Positions 27,687 to 38,273 are shown, numbered from the stretch's first letter. The stretch: 64,000 nucleotides of DNA from Chitinophagaceae bacterium (GCA_003168265.1 PMSV01000006.1:62001-126000), one strand, 5' to 3'. Notes: generated by a model from the sequence alone, not told the origin. Made by a program: numbers and translations.

Positions 27687-29660
27687 ATGCTCAATTCCAA
27701 AATACCTGTCGGGGACTTAGAGAAAAAATGGAACGACTATAAGGGCCATGTCAAATTGGTGAATCCAGCGAACAAGCGCAATCTTGAAATCATAATTATC
27801 GGAACAGGCCTGGCCGGTGCCTCGGCTGCCGCTGCTCTTGGTGAATTGGGTTATAAGGTGAAGGCATTTTGCTTTCAGGATTCTCCCCGCAGGGCGCACA
27901 GCATCGCCGCACAAGGGGGCATCAACGCAGCAAAAAATTACCAGAATGACGGGGACAGTGTTTTCCGTTTGTTCTACGATACCATCAAAGGGGGCGATTA
28001 TAGATCCCGTGAAGGCAATGTGCACAGACTTGCAGAAGTGAGCGCCAATATCATTGATCAATGCGTGGCCCAGGGAGTGCCCTTTGCCAGAGAGTACGGT
28101 GGCTTGCTGAGTAACCGTTCTTTCGGCGGCACCCAGGTGCAGAGAACTTTTTATGCGGCAGGTCAGACGGGACAGCAATTGCTGATCGGAGCCTACCAGG
28201 CACTGGAAAGGCAGGTCGCACTCGGCAATGTCAAAATGTATTCCCGTCACGAAATGCTGGACCTCGTCATTGTCGACGGAAAAGCGAGAGGCATTATCGC
28301 GCGCAACCTCGTCACCGGGGAACTGGAGAGATATTTCGGGCATGCTGTTTTGCTTTGCAGCGGCGGATATGGAAATGTTTTCTATCTCTCCACCAATGCC
28401 ATGGGCAGCAATGTGACCGCTGCCTGGAAAGCATATAAACAAGGCGCTTATTTTGGCAATCCCTGCTTTACTCAAATTCATCCGACCTGTATCCCTGTCT
28501 CCGGCGATCATCAGTCTAAATTAACCCTGATGTCGGAATCCCTTCGCAATGACGGAAGGATATGGGTCCCCAAAAAACAAAACGATAACCGGAAGGCTTC
28601 GGATATACCCGAAGAAGAAAGAGATTATTACCTGGAGAGAAGGTATCCTGCTTTTGGGAACCTTGTACCAAGAGATGTAGCATCAAGGGCAGCTAAGGAG
28701 CGATGTGATGCCGGCTTTGGGGTAGGTAGTTCCAAACAGGCAGTCTACCTTGATTATTCAGAAGCTATTGACAGGTATGGAAGAATTGAATGCGGCAAAC
28801 ATGGCAATGAACAACCTGGGGCGGAAGAAATCCGTAACCATGGGATCGAAGTCGTTAAAGAAAAATACGGCAATCTTTTCGACATGTATGAAAAGATCAC
28901 GGGAGAAAACCCTTATGAAGTTCCTATGCGTATCTACCCGGCCGTTCATTATACCATGGGCGGCCTTTGGGTAGATTATGAACTCATGACTACCATTCCC
29001 GGCCTCTATGCCCTTGGAGAAGCCAATTTCAGTGATCATGGAGCTAACAGGCTCGGCGCTTCGGCCTTAATGCAGGGACTTGCTGATGGATACTTCGTCA
29101 TCCCTTATACGATCGGGAATTATCTGGCTGACGAAATCCGGGTCAAGGAAATACCGACATCACATACCGCATTCGAAGATGCAGAAAAAGCCGTGTCTGA
29201 AAGGATTCAAAAACTGAAGAATATCAACGGCTCCCAATCCGTGGAGAGCTTCCACAAAAAACTCGGAAGGATAATGTGGGATAAATGCGGAATGGCCCGC
29301 AACGAACAGGGCTTGAAAGAGGCCATCCGGGAAATCGCCCGGTTAAAAGAGGAGTTCTGGAAAGATGTTCGTATTCCCGGAGAAATAAAAGAATTGAATA
29401 CCGAACTCGACAAGGCCAATCGCGTTGCCGATTTTATCGAATTAGGCCAACTCATGTGTCAGGACGCGTTGATGAGGCGGGAAAGTTGCGGAGGTCATTT
29501 CCGGGAAGAAATGCAAACAGAGGAAGGGGAAGCCAAAAGGGATGATGAGCATTTTTCCTTTGTTGCTGCCTGGGAATATAAAGGGGATGCCCCTGCGGAA
29601 TTGCACCAGGAAGGCCTGGTCTTTGAGGTCGCGAAGCCGAGTCAGAGGAGTTATAAATAA
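27687..29660 (+). CDS. sdhA: Succinate dehydrogenase / fumarate reductase flavoprotein subunit
   Basis: 657 residues, the usual length in this phylum. The FAD-binding Rossmann motif is [20 protein letters not shown] (residues 32-51). The covalent-FAD histidine lies in [18 protein letters not shown]. Active-site segments include [48 protein letters not shown] and [14 protein letters not shown]. It oxidises succinate to fumarate in the TCA cycle. It lies downstream of sdhC; after it the transcript continues into a T9SS gene, not sdhB. Confidence 0.97.
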   Translation: MLNSKIPVGDLEKKWNDYKGHVKLVNPANKRNLEIIIIGTGLAGASAAAALGELGYKVKAFCFQDSPRRAHSIAAQGGINAAKNYQNDGDSVFRLFYDTIKGGDYRSREGNVHRLAEVSANIIDQCVAQGVPFAREYGGLLSNRSFGGTQVQRTFYAAGQTGQQLLIGAYQALERQVALGNVKMYSRHEMLDLVIVDGKARGIIARNLVTGELERYFGHAVLLCSGGYGNVFYLSTNAMGSNVTAAWKAYKQGAYFGNPCFTQIHPTCIPVSGDHQSKLTLMSESLRNDGRIWVPKKQNDNRKASDIPEEERDYYLERRYPAFGNLVPRDVASRAAKERCDAGFGVGSSKQAVYLDYSEAIDRYGRIECGKHGNEQPGAEEIRNHGIEVVKEKYGNLFDMYEKITGENPYEVPMRIYPAVHYTMGGLWVDYELMTTIPGLYALGEANFSDHGANRLGASALMQGLADGYFVIPYTIGNYLADEIRVKEIPTSHTAFEDAEKAVSERIQKLKNINGSQSVESFHKKLGRIMWDKCGMARNEQGLKEAIREIARLKEEFWKDVRIPGEIKELNTELDKANRVADFIELGQLMCQDALMRRESCGGHFREEMQTEEGEAKRDDEHFSFVAAWEYKGDAPAELHQEGLVFEVAKPSQRSYK

Positions 29661-29781
29661 TCCCCCTATTGCATAAGTCTCTCGAATTATCTAATATTAC
29701 ATATTGGTTTTGATAATTATCCACCCTTATTACTTATTTTAGGGTCAGGGTGTTGTAAGCACCTGTAACTGCTCATATCTG

Positions 29782-31773
29782 ATGAAGACCGACAAACCTC
29801 TGGAATTATTCCAATTGCATCCTCTGCAATTGAAATGTCAACCATTGTTGCTATGGTTGACTATATCTATTATTTGTCCGGTCTTTGCAAATGGCCAGAC
29901 CATCTCTGGAATTGTCAATAGTTATTACCAGGTTACCATGATCAATGCCGGCAGCAATACGGTTACAGTAAGCAATGCCAGCGGCCTAACAGCCAAGACC
30001 AGAGTCCTGTTGATCCAGATGAAGGGAGCTGCCATCGATGGCAGCAACAGCGCTTCTTACGGAAATATCACAGCCATCAACAATGCAGGCAATTACGAAA
30101 TAAATACCATTTGCAATGTCAGCGGAAACAATATCGTTCTGCAATACCAAATTCTCAATTCCTATACTACGACCGAACCTGTTCAACTCATCACTATTCC
30201 TTCCTATCCTTCTGTCACCGTTTCAGATACGGTCACTGCAATCCCCTGGAACGATACCGTTGGGATCGGAGGGGTAGTCGCTATCGAAGCCACCGACACG
30301 ATTTATTTGAATAGTGCGATCAATGTGGCCGGACAGGGTTTTGAAGGAGGCGCTCTCATCAATTATCCTACCCCTGACTATGATTGTTCTTTTGCAATTA
30401 ATGTGACAGATTATTACCTGGCGACTCCGGCCAGCGGAGATATTACAGCCGGGGAGAAAGGAGAAGGTGTAGCAGATTATATTTCCGGTGAGGAGAATGC
30501 CAGGGGCAATCTGGCCAATGGAGGCGGAGGCGGCAATGTCGAAAATACCGGCGGAGGGGGAGGTGGCAATGTCGGAACCGGAGGTCTTGGGGGAGAACGA
30601 ACTATGGAATCCGCTTTTGACTGCCACGGTTACTATCCGGGCCTTGGGGGGATTGGTCTTTCTGCCTTTGGCTATTCGGCCGCCAATAACCGGGTCTTTA
30701 TGGGCGGAGGGGGAGGAGCAGGGCACGAAAACAATGCCGTAGGTCTTCCCGGCGGCGGCGGTGGTGGTATCGTGCTTTTAACAGCCCCGGTAATCGTTTC
30801 AGATGGAATATCAATTTTAGCCGATGGGGGAAGGCCCTATAACGCGGCCCTTACGGACCCTTACCAGGCAAGCGGCGACGGAGCTGGTGGGGGAGGTGCA
30901 GGCGGAACGGTCTTGTTGAATGTGCAGACTGTCAGCGGCAGCCTGAATGTTTCTGTGACAGGAGCTGCCGGAGGAAATTCAAGTTATCCCTATGCCCCTT
31001 CCTGCATGGGACCTGGCGGCGGCGGCGGCGGCGGCATCGTTTGGGTGGAAGGCTCAAGTTTTCCTGGCAATATAACGGCTACGGTTACCGGAGGCGTTAA
31101 CGGTGTCATCAGCCCTGAAAATACCTTTGGATGTGCCGGGTCCGCCAATGACGCGACCCCTGGTACAGCAGGCACGTCCCAAAGCGGATATATCCTGCCC
31201 CAAAGTCCTACACGGATTTGCACACCCTTGCCGATTCCCGGGTTGCAATCTTTTACCGGCGCCATGAATGCAGATGGAACGGATCTTTACTGGTCAATGT
31301 ATAGCCTGGACCAGGTAGCCTATTATACCTTGCAAACGTCCCAGGACAGGGTCAATTTCACCAACCTGGCCATTATTCATAACAAAGGAAATATGAACCT
31401 GAGCTATATGGATGACCGTGTATTGGATGGTACAATCTATTACAGGCTTATCCTCACCAACACAGACGGGACCAGGTTCTATTCCGATATCATTGCTCTA
31501 ACCCGCACCATCAATAACAATATTCAATTTGTCTCCCTGAAACCCAACCCGGCAACTGATCAGTTGTCGGTCACATTATATGCAAAGGCAGCAGAGAGTT
31601 CACAATGGGTCGTCTGCAACAGCATGGGCCAGACAGTCTGCTCATCTACAGCGGAATTATCCGCCGGCTACAACAACATTAACCTTCCGGTTTCCGGATT
31701 AAGCAGCGGGGCCTATTTTCTCAAATTTTACGGGAGCGATTTCATCTATGTGAAAAACTTTATCAAACAATGA
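29782..31773 (+). CDS. Glycine-rich T9SS-secreted protein
   Basis: 663 residues. The signal peptide seems to sit behind a hydrophilic N-terminal stretch of about 25 residues (cleavage near ANGQ, about 39). The middle region (about 235-430) is rich in Gly runs (GNLANGGGGGNVENTGGGGG) with repeated GGGGGG-I-V/L blocks, as in glycine-rich surface proteins. Residues about 580-663 form a type A T9SS sorting domain (SLKPNPATDQLSVTLYA, then LSSGAYFLKF). It is probably exported to the cell surface as an adhesin or matrix protein. No enzyme domain was recognised. Confidence 0.85.
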   Translation: MKTDKPLELFQLHPLQLKCQPLLLWLTISIICPVFANGQTISGIVNSYYQVTMINAGSNTVTVSNASGLTAKTRVLLIQMKGAAIDGSNSASYGNITAINNAGNYEINTICNVSGNNIVLQYQILNSYTTTEPVQLITIPSYPSVTVSDTVTAIPWNDTVGIGGVVAIEATDTIYLNSAINVAGQGFEGGALINYPTPDYDCSFAINVTDYYLATPASGDITAGEKGEGVADYISGEENARGNLANGGGGGNVENTGGGGGGNVGTGGLGGERTMESAFDCHGYYPGLGGIGLSAFGYSAANNRVFMGGGGGAGHENNAVGLPGGGGGGIVLLTAPVIVSDGISILADGGRPYNAALTDPYQASGDGAGGGGAGGTVLLNVQTVSGSLNVSVTGAAGGNSSYPYAPSCMGPGGGGGGGIVWVEGSSFPGNITATVTGGVNGVISPENTFGCAGSANDATPGTAGTSQSGYILPQSPTRICTPLPIPGLQSFTGAMNADGTDLYWSMYSLDQVAYYTLQTSQDRVNFTNLAIIHNKGNMNLSYMDDRVLDGTIYYRLILTNTDGTRFYSDIIALTRTINNNIQFVSLKPNPATDQLSVTLYAKAAESSQWVVCNSMGQTVCSSTAELSAGYNNINLPVSGLSSGAYFLKFYGSDFIYVKNFIKQ

Positions 31774-32031
31774 TGAAGGTAAAGCCTGATCCTTATACTG
31801 TAAAAGGACACTGATAAAACACAGTCCGATTCCGGATTCAGAGACCGATCTGCTGAAAAAAGTATTCATGTTACATATAACCGTCAAATTATTTTCTGAC
31901 ATTCTATTTGCACTCTTATTTGTTTCAAAAGAAGCAAAGAGGTAGGTTTGCATTGTCTTATTATCGCAGACTCTCTCTGTGTTGCTCAATCGAGCTGTAA
32001 TAAATTAAACTAAACAAAGGCCAGGTATATT

Positions 32032-32238
32032 ATGAAAGGAGATCTCATGTCCAAACTCGTCCACATGGACGACCAATCAATGCTGCAGCTTGTTGCAGAT
32101 ATAAAGGAAATGCCAGCAAAGGATGCAGGAAGGGTCAAATCATCCATTAAAGTTGTAGAACTATGGAAGATCCTAAGGAGAAAAAAATCTGCGACCAGAA
32201 TTTTTTCCAGTCGCAGGAATCATATTCCCTTTACATAG
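32032..32238 (+). CDS. Small hypothetical basic protein
   Basis: 68 residues. It starts with ATG after an A-rich leader and reads as an amphipathic helix (MSKLVHMDDQSMLQLVADIK) followed by a basic tail (LRRKKSATRIFSSRRN). It has no recognised family. A seven-base-pair hairpin (CTGCGAC...GTCGCAG) is embedded near the 3' end, and a strong terminator lies 34 bp after the stop, so this strand is probably transcribed. The 258 bases before it, from 31774, show no gene. Confidence 0.5.
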   Translation: MKGDLMSKLVHMDDQSMLQLVADIKEMPAKDAGRVKSSIKVVELWKILRRKKSATRIFSSRRNHIPFT

Positions 32239-32271
32239 GAATTATCGGTTGTACGTTACCCTGACTCCTAA

Positions 32272-32299
32272 GGCTGCCGGTCCGGCAGCCTTTTATTTT
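32272..32299 (+). terminator. Intrinsic terminator, plus strand
   Basis: GGCTGCCGG (32272-32280) pairs with CCGGCAGCC (32282-32290) and is followed by TTTTATTTT. It ends the small gene at 32032 and abuts the stop of the convergent MutS-like gene. Confidence 0.85.
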
Positions 32300-34113
32300 C
32301 AAATGATCTGCATCTTCTTCATCAGGAAACTGGCATTCCTGTTTTTTGCAACGCCTTGCTGCAGCACATAATCAAAATGCAGTTCATCATTTTCAATCCG
32401 GCTTTCAAAACAATAATTGCTGACCTGGCCAGGCAATTTATCGCTCAAACCGGAAAGAACCAGGTCATGGGTAGCAAAGATGGTAAGACAATGCTTCTGC
32501 ACTAATCTTTTGATAAAGGCTTCCGAACCTTGGGTCTTGTCTTCTGAATTGGTTCCTTTCAATATTTCATCGACCAAGACTAGCGCAGGCTTGCCTGATT
32601 CAAGAAAGTGGATGATCATCTGCAATTTTTTCAATTCCGCCATGAAATAAGAAGTATGTTCCTGCAGGGAATCATCCACCCTGATAGAGCTTAGAACATA
32701 AAGAGGGGTGTAGTTGAAATATTCAGCGCATACCGGCAAACCACATTGGGCCATAATGATATTACAACCAATCGTGCGTAAGAAGGTCGTTTTCCCTGAC
32801 ATATTGGAACCGGTAAGGATCTGCAGTCTATCCTCCCGACCAATCCTGAAATCATTCCCTACGCTCTCCTTTTCCGGGATCAGCGGATGAAATAAGTTTT
32901 TGGCTTCAATGAACAATGGGCCTTCCTGCAATTTCGGAATGGCAAAACCGGAATGGTTATAGGCAAAAGTTCCAAGGGATGACCAGGCTTCAATATCAGC
33001 CGTGCAGTCCATGTATTTTTCAAAATCCCTTCGGTTCCTTTCTTTCCATCCTTCCAGCGCCAGCGTGATCTGAATGTCATATAAAAACAGGCTATTCAAC
33101 AATACATAGACCACCATGTTGAGTCGTTGATCGAACCAGCCGGATAGCCTGGAAAGTCTCTGAACATTCAGGTGCGCAAATCCAGCAGTCTCTTTAAGAC
33201 TGTCAAGCAAATCGGAACTTCCACTATCCACGCCTGAGAATTCTTTCAGAATATGTACATATTGGTTCAGAATTTTTTGTTTTTGGCCAATTAGCCGGTG
33301 CTGTTTGTTGATATATTTAGCATAGATACCTGTAATCAACCAGCTCAATATGATCCCTCCGATCAATGGCAGATAATTCTCCGTGCAGAGGTAATAAAAA
33401 ACCAAAAAAAGGTTCATAGCCGGGAGTGCCCAGCGAATAAACAATAAGGCCTTGTTTTGATCCAATTTTTCAGATAAGTTGATCCATTGAAGAACCTCTG
33501 AAAAATTCCCTTCAATTTCCCTGTTCCACAAGCCATGGGCCAATATTTTCTGCCTTTTGTCCACCTGTTCGCTAATGGTGCGTACGGCTTCCTGTTTTTG
33601 GCCTATCAGTTCTATCGAGATTTCTGGTTTTGCCAGCCAGGCAGCCAATCTTTTTGACCCATGGATCGTGGTAGTCCGGTTAAGTAAATGATAAAGCGAG
33701 CGGGGGCCGAATATATCCAGGTCCTGATCATACAGGGAACCTGATTTGAATTCCAGGCCATCCGGGAACTGATTCTCCGCCCCATTCAAAACCTCCAACT
33801 CATTCTCATTGATGAAGACGAGTTGATCCGTGAAGCCCCTGATGTCCTTCAGTCCATAGTAATAATTCACTAAGAGGAGAAAAATTGTAAAGGAGACAAA
33901 AATCAGGGAGATCCATAGAAACCGAGGTTCTCTAATTGATTCATAAACAGTGAAGAAAAGAAAAGCAAATGCAAGCAATCTCGCCACAGAAACCCAGATC
34001 AGTTTTATTCGGAGAGCAGTTTTTTGTTTCTGATATTTCTCCCTTTTTTGACGATAAGTTGTCGCAGGATGGTCCTTCATGGAGGCTCGGTTTAAACCCA
34101 TTGATTGAGGCAT
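32299..34113 (-). CDS. Membrane-anchored MutS-like ATPase
   Basis: 604 residues. The C-terminal third is a MutS ATPase: Walker A TGSNMSGKTTFLRTIG (near 435), Walker B ALVLVDEILKGTNS, and a switch His in IFATHDL. It lacks the mismatch-recognition domain of MutS and the Smr nuclease of MutS2. The N-terminal 90 residues carry two membrane helices (LLAFAFLFFTVYESI and WISLIFVSFTIFLLLVNYYY), and two more hydrophobic segments lie near 228-265. This MutS-related family is common in Bacteroidota with unknown function. The start may be M12 (MKDHPATTY). Confidence 0.9.
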   Translation of the reverse strand: MPQSMGLNRASMKDHPATTYRQKREKYQKQKTALRIKLIWVSVARLLAFAFLFFTVYESIREPRFLWISLIFVSFTIFLLLVNYYYGLKDIRGFTDQLVFINENELEVLNGAENQFPDGLEFKSGSLYDQDLDIFGPRSLYHLLNRTTTIHGSKRLAAWLAKPEISIELIGQKQEAVRTISEQVDKRQKILAHGLWNREIEGNFSEVLQWINLSEKLDQNKALLFIRWALPAMNLFLVFYYLCTENYLPLIGGIILSWLITGIYAKYINKQHRLIGQKQKILNQYVHILKEFSGVDSGSSDLLDSLKETAGFAHLNVQRLSRLSGWFDQRLNMVVYVLLNSLFLYDIQITLALEGWKERNRRDFEKYMDCTADIEAWSSLGTFAYNHSGFAIPKLQEGPLFIEAKNLFHPLIPEKESVGNDFRIGREDRLQILTGSNMSGKTTFLRTIGCNIIMAQCGLPVCAEYFNYTPLYVLSSIRVDDSLQEHTSYFMAELKKLQMIIHFLESGKPALVLVDEILKGTNSEDKTQGSEAFIKRLVQKHCLTIFATHDLVLSGLSDKLPGQVSNYCFESRIENDELHFDYVLQQGVAKNRNASFLMKKMQII

Positions 34114-34179
34114 CTAATAGCCCTCGGGGAAGGATCATATAAGGTGGACAGGATCGATTACTTAATGTTAAATTACGGG

Positions 34180-34335
34180 TTACATAATGTCCAATGCCTT
34201 GGCCAATCCGGTGCAAACAAAAGGAAGCGTCAAAATGCAAACCCCTCCGATAAACCGGTAGAGAATGAAAAAGGCGGCAACTGACAAAAGAAATAAGAAC
34301 CAGTAGATGCCGGTTGATTTTTTCGTTTCTTCCAT
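34180..34335 (-). CDS. Small membrane protein (51 aa)
   Basis: 51 residues: MEETKKSTGIYWFLFLLSVA followed by a second hydrophobic segment (GGVCILTLPFVCTGLAKALD). It has two predicted membrane helices, two cysteines and a clean ATG-to-TAA frame. It is co-directional with the MutS-like gene 66 bp downstream. The distinct helix-loop-helix pattern with the ending ALDIM suggests a conserved small protein, but no family name is known to me. Confidence 0.6.
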   Translation of the reverse strand: MEETKKSTGIYWFLFLLSVAAFFILYRFIGGVCILTLPFVCTGLAKALDIM

Positions 34336-34543
34336 ATTAAAAAATTTAAGTAAAATTAAAGCAAATCATTCAATCACAAAACTTAAGGTCTCCGTTTTCG
34401 TAATAAAAACTGAAGGCATGCAAAACCGTTAACTATTTAATCTCAAATCATATAGATATCGCCTTTTGTCTTTAATTTCGCCACTTAATGTAAAAAGAAC
34501 ATATTAAATCAGTCTAACCATTACCTAAAAAGGATGATCCCAT

Positions 34544-37237
34544 ATGAAAATCCAATTTTATTTACGGTTTCATACAAAATTTGGAGAATCGCTTTTTGTC
34601 ACTGGCAATATAGAGGAGCTGGGGATGGGTGATGCAACAAATGCATTTCCCCTTCAATACAGCAATGAGCAGTTTTGGCAGGGTTCAATCGAACTGAATG
34701 AGACGGTAGATGAGATCAAATACGGTTACTGCTTCAAAGAAAAGGATGGAACAACTATCCATGAATGGGGCAATGACCGGTTCCTGGATTGTTCCAGAGA
34801 TGGAAAAGAAGAAATACAGACTTTCGATACCTGGAACCACGCAGGGGAATTCGAGAATGCATTTTATACCTCTCCTTTCCAGAAAATATTGCTCAAACAG
34901 CATCGATCGGGATCCAAAATAAAGTCATTGAATTCCTATTCCCACATCTTTAAAGTAAAAGCTCCCTTGCTCAAACGCAATGAAACACTTTGCCTGCTGG
35001 GTAATGGAAAAACGTTAAAAAACTGGGATAAGAATGCGCCAATCCTGATGGCCCTCGAAGGGAATTGGTGGACCTGCAAACTGAACCTTCCAAAAGAATC
35101 CTTTCCCCTTGGCTATAAATATGGTATTTACAATAACGGGGAAAATGAATTTAAGCGATTTGAAGAGGGGGAGAACAGGGTATTATACGGGGACGCCCAG
35201 AAAAAAAAGCTAACGGTGGTTCATGATGGATTTGCCCACTTGCCAAATACTACCTGGCATGGTGCAGGCGTTGCGATCCCCGTCTTCAGCCTGAGAAGTA
35301 AAAACTCCTTCGGTATCGGAGAATTCATTGACCTGAAACTCTTAGTGGATTGGGCAAAAAAGACAGGATTAAAACTAATCCAGATCCTGCCCGTCAACGA
35401 CACGACTGCTACCCGCACCTATCTGGACTCTTACCCCTATGCCGCAATATCCGCTTTCGCACTACATCCGATCTATATAAACCTGGAGAAATTAGCAGGT
35501 AAAAAATTAGCAGCCGTCATAAAGCCTCTTTCAAAAAAACAAAAACAACTCAATGACCTTCCTGATGTGAATTATGAGGAAGTCCTGAAATTCAAATTAG
35601 CGGCCATCCAGGAATTATTTATTCTAAGAAAGGACGATTTTTTGCGGGATCCCGATTATTTGAAATTCTTTGAAAAAAATAAGCATTGGCTGATCCCTTA
35701 TGCTGCTTTCAGTTACCTGAGAGACCGGAACGGGACACCGGATTTTTCTAAATGGCCCCTTTACAGTGAATTCAATAAGGCATCCATCCACAAATATGTT
35801 TCGCCCAAATCAAGGCATTTCGATTCAATTGCCTTGCATTATTTCACGCAATTCCATCTACATCTTCAATTACACGAAGCAACAGAATATGCTCATAAAA
35901 ACGGGATAATCCTAAAAGGAGATATTCCCATCGGCATCTACCGTAACAGTTGCGATGCCTGGGTGAATCCCAAACTCTATCATATGGATTCTCAGGCTGG
36001 TGCACCTCCGGATGGCTTTGCACTGAGGGGTCAGAACTGGGGCTTCCCAACCTATAATTGGGAAGAAATGTCAAAGGATGGCTTTGACTGGTGGAAGAAA
36101 AGATTCGAACAGATGTCCAATTATTTCGACGCCTTCCGGATCGATCATATCCTGGGTTTTTTTCGGATTTGGAGCATCCCGATGAGCGCCGTCGAAGGGG
36201 TAATGGGACATTTCGCGCCAGCGGTACCCGTTCATGTCAACGAATTCAGCGAAAGGGATATCCCATTCAATTACTACCGTTATACCAAGCCCTTTATCAA
36301 TGATGCGGTGATCTGGGAATTCTTTCACAACGATTTCGAATATATCAAGACAGATTTCCTGGAACAAGGAAAGGACGGCCTTTACCAATTGAAAAAGGGA
36401 TTTGAGACCCAACAGGAAGTGGAAGCTTATTTTTCCCAACTGGAAGATAATGAGTTCAAACAACGGATAAGATACGGATTATTCAATCTTATCTCCAACC
36501 TGGTGCTTTTCGAACAGGAAGGCTCGGAAGGCAGACAATTTCATTTCCGCATTGAAATGGATAAAACACCATCCTACCGGTACCTAGGCTGGGACAAGAA
36601 TAAAATTTACGATCTCTATATAGATTATTACTACCGCAGACAGGACAATTTCTGGAGGGATGAAGCCTTGAAAAAATTGCCGGCTCTGAAGGCAGCGACC
36701 AATATGCTGGTCTGCGGTGAAGACCTTGGCATGGTTCCTACCTGTGTCCCCGATGTCATGAGCAGGCTTGGCATACTAAGCCTGGAGATACAACGCATGC
36801 CAAAGGGAGACAGCAATCGCGAATTCTTTCATCCGAACGATGCAAACTATCTTTCCGTAGTAACCCCTTCCACCCATGATATGAGTACGATCCGCGGCTG
36901 GTGGGAAGAAGACAGGGCCAGGACCCAGCGTTTTTATAATTATGAAATGGGCCAATGGGGAGAAGCTCCGTTCTTCTGCGAGCCCTGGATCAATAAGGCC
37001 ATTGTCCTTCAGCATCTTTTTAGTCCGGCGATGTGGAGTATTTTTCAATTACAGGACCTTCTCGGCATGAATGAACAAATCAGGAGGCAGAACCCTCATG
37101 AAGAAAGGATCAATAATCCGGCTGATCCGAAAAATTACTGGAAATACCGTATGCATATCAGCCTCGAAGACCTGATAAAACAAAAAGACTTTAATGAGGA
37201 ACTAAGGAGTTATATAGAGAGTTCCGACAGGGTTTGA
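34544..37237 (+). CDS. malQ: DPE2-like 4-alpha-glucanotransferase
   Basis: 897 residues: two N-terminal CBM20 starch-binding domains (about 1-105 and 125-230, each with a W-containing strand and NGE/NWD loops), then a GH77 catalytic domain with the DPE2-type insertion. Catalytic residues are visible: nucleophile Asp in FDAFRIDHILGFF, acid/base Glu in LVCGEDLGMVP, and third Asp in STHDMSTIRGWWEED. It disproportionates alpha-1,4-glucans, probably using maltose as donor like plant DPE2. It pairs functionally with the GT35-like protein at 22997-24652 in glycogen or maltodextrin turnover. Confidence 0.95.
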   Translation: MKIQFYLRFHTKFGESLFVTGNIEELGMGDATNAFPLQYSNEQFWQGSIELNETVDEIKYGYCFKEKDGTTIHEWGNDRFLDCSRDGKEEIQTFDTWNHAGEFENAFYTSPFQKILLKQHRSGSKIKSLNSYSHIFKVKAPLLKRNETLCLLGNGKTLKNWDKNAPILMALEGNWWTCKLNLPKESFPLGYKYGIYNNGENEFKRFEEGENRVLYGDAQKKKLTVVHDGFAHLPNTTWHGAGVAIPVFSLRSKNSFGIGEFIDLKLLVDWAKKTGLKLIQILPVNDTTATRTYLDSYPYAAISAFALHPIYINLEKLAGKKLAAVIKPLSKKQKQLNDLPDVNYEEVLKFKLAAIQELFILRKDDFLRDPDYLKFFEKNKHWLIPYAAFSYLRDRNGTPDFSKWPLYSEFNKASIHKYVSPKSRHFDSIALHYFTQFHLHLQLHEATEYAHKNGIILKGDIPIGIYRNSCDAWVNPKLYHMDSQAGAPPDGFALRGQNWGFPTYNWEEMSKDGFDWWKKRFEQMSNYFDAFRIDHILGFFRIWSIPMSAVEGVMGHFAPAVPVHVNEFSERDIPFNYYRYTKPFINDAVIWEFFHNDFEYIKTDFLEQGKDGLYQLKKGFETQQEVEAYFSQLEDNEFKQRIRYGLFNLISNLVLFEQEGSEGRQFHFRIEMDKTPSYRYLGWDKNKIYDLYIDYYYRRQDNFWRDEALKKLPALKAATNMLVCGEDLGMVPTCVPDVMSRLGILSLEIQRMPKGDSNREFFHPNDANYLSVVTPSTHDMSTIRGWWEEDRARTQRFYNYEMGQWGEAPFFCEPWINKAIVLQHLFSPAMWSIFQLQDLLGMNEQIRRQNPHEERINNPADPKNYWKYRMHISLEDLIKQKDFNEELRSYIESSDRV

Positions 37238-37253
37238 AGTCGCTTGCTTTTGT

Positions 37254-38273
37254 TCAATTAACAAAGACTGAATTGGCAACGGCCGTAGAGCCCAGAATAT
37301 ATACAGTTCCGTTTTTCCAATAGCAAGCATTTTGGTTGCTGAATCCGGCAACATACACATCGCTTCCATTGACAAATATGGAATTGGCGTCTGAATTGCC
37401 CGGAGCCGTTTCCAGGATGGTAGCGACCCCATCTTTCCAGTAAATTGCTACGCTAAAACCATTGATGCTCTGGTTGCCGCATGCATAAACATCAGTTCCG
37501 GATAAATAAATGTCATGGGCCTGCGAATTTCCTCCACCGGAAGATGGAAGGCTGACCGCGTTGCCGTCCTTCCAATAGGCAGCCTGTACATAATTGCTAT
37601 CGGCAATTTCACCTGTCACATAAATATCAGTTCCGGAACTGGCAACTGAAGAAGCGATGGTATTAGGAGCTGCTGAAATGCCGGTTTCCTTTCCATTCAT
37701 CCAATAACAGGCGCCGCTGGAGCCATAGCCTGCCGCGAGTATATTGTTGCCTGAAACAGTGATTGAATTGGCCGAGCAGGGAATGGTCTGCACAGAATCC
37801 AGATAAGGAATAGAATCCAGATAGGATGGCGTTCCATTTGTCCAGAGCACGGCATAGGTTGAATATCCCGGGGACTGGTTGCCAGTCGCTCCCGCAACGT
37901 AAACCGTGGAACCTGATACATTGATGGCGTTCAGGTATCCCAGGCCACTCGGGTCCGGAACGGTTAGAAAATTGGCCTGTCCATTCTTCCAATAAACCGG
38001 GATATTTCCAAAGCCATTCACAAAAACCGCTCCTGCGATATATACATCGCTTCCATTCACAAAAATAGCATTAGCCGAACTGATCGAATCGCTCGTTAAG
38101 GTCACAGAGATCCCATTATTCCAAAGCATCCCCGAATAGGCGGATGTTCCGGCGATATAAACATTAGATGCAGTCTCGGGAAAGCTCGTTACTTTTTTAC
38201 AGGCCGGGAGCACAATCGTTATTAAGGCCAAAAGGCCGATCAATTGGAATCTTAGTTCGGGGTATTTGTTCAT
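37254..38273 (-). CDS. Repeat lipoprotein, propeller-like
   Basis: 339 residues with lipobox Cys25 (IVLPAC). The mature part is built of about seven repeats of 40-48 residues, each with a G-(S/T)-D-(V/I)-Y-V/I-A/C-G strand and an aromatic YWKNG or LWTNG strand. The pattern fits a beta-propeller or similar closed beta repeat. The repeats are well conserved with each other, indicating recent internal duplication. It is exported and surface- or periplasm-facing, with no catalytic motif. Confidence 0.75.
   Translation of the reverse strand: MNKYPELRFQLIGLLALITIVLPACKKVTSFPETASNVYIAGTSAYSGMLWNNGISVTLTSDSISSANAIFVNGSDVYIAGAVFVNGFGNIPVYWKNGQANFLTVPDPSGLGYLNAINVSGSTVYVAGATGNQSPGYSTYAVLWTNGTPSYLDSIPYLDSVQTIPCSANSITVSGNNILAAGYGSSGACYWMNGKETGISAAPNTIASSVASSGTDIYVTGEIADSNYVQAAYWKDGNAVSLPSSGGGNSQAHDIYLSGTDVYACGNQSINGFSVAIYWKDGVATILETAPGNSDANSIFVNGSDVYVAGFSNQNACYWKNGTVYILGSTAVANSVFVN

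Noticed and set aside
36071-36463. A long minus-strand frame within the malQ gene
   Set aside because: It is antisense to the GH77 catalytic core, whose motifs are all in the plus frame.
37254-38273. The repeat lipoprotein as a possible fragment of a larger adhesin
   Set aside because: It has its own signal peptide, start and stop, with no continuation in neighbouring frames.
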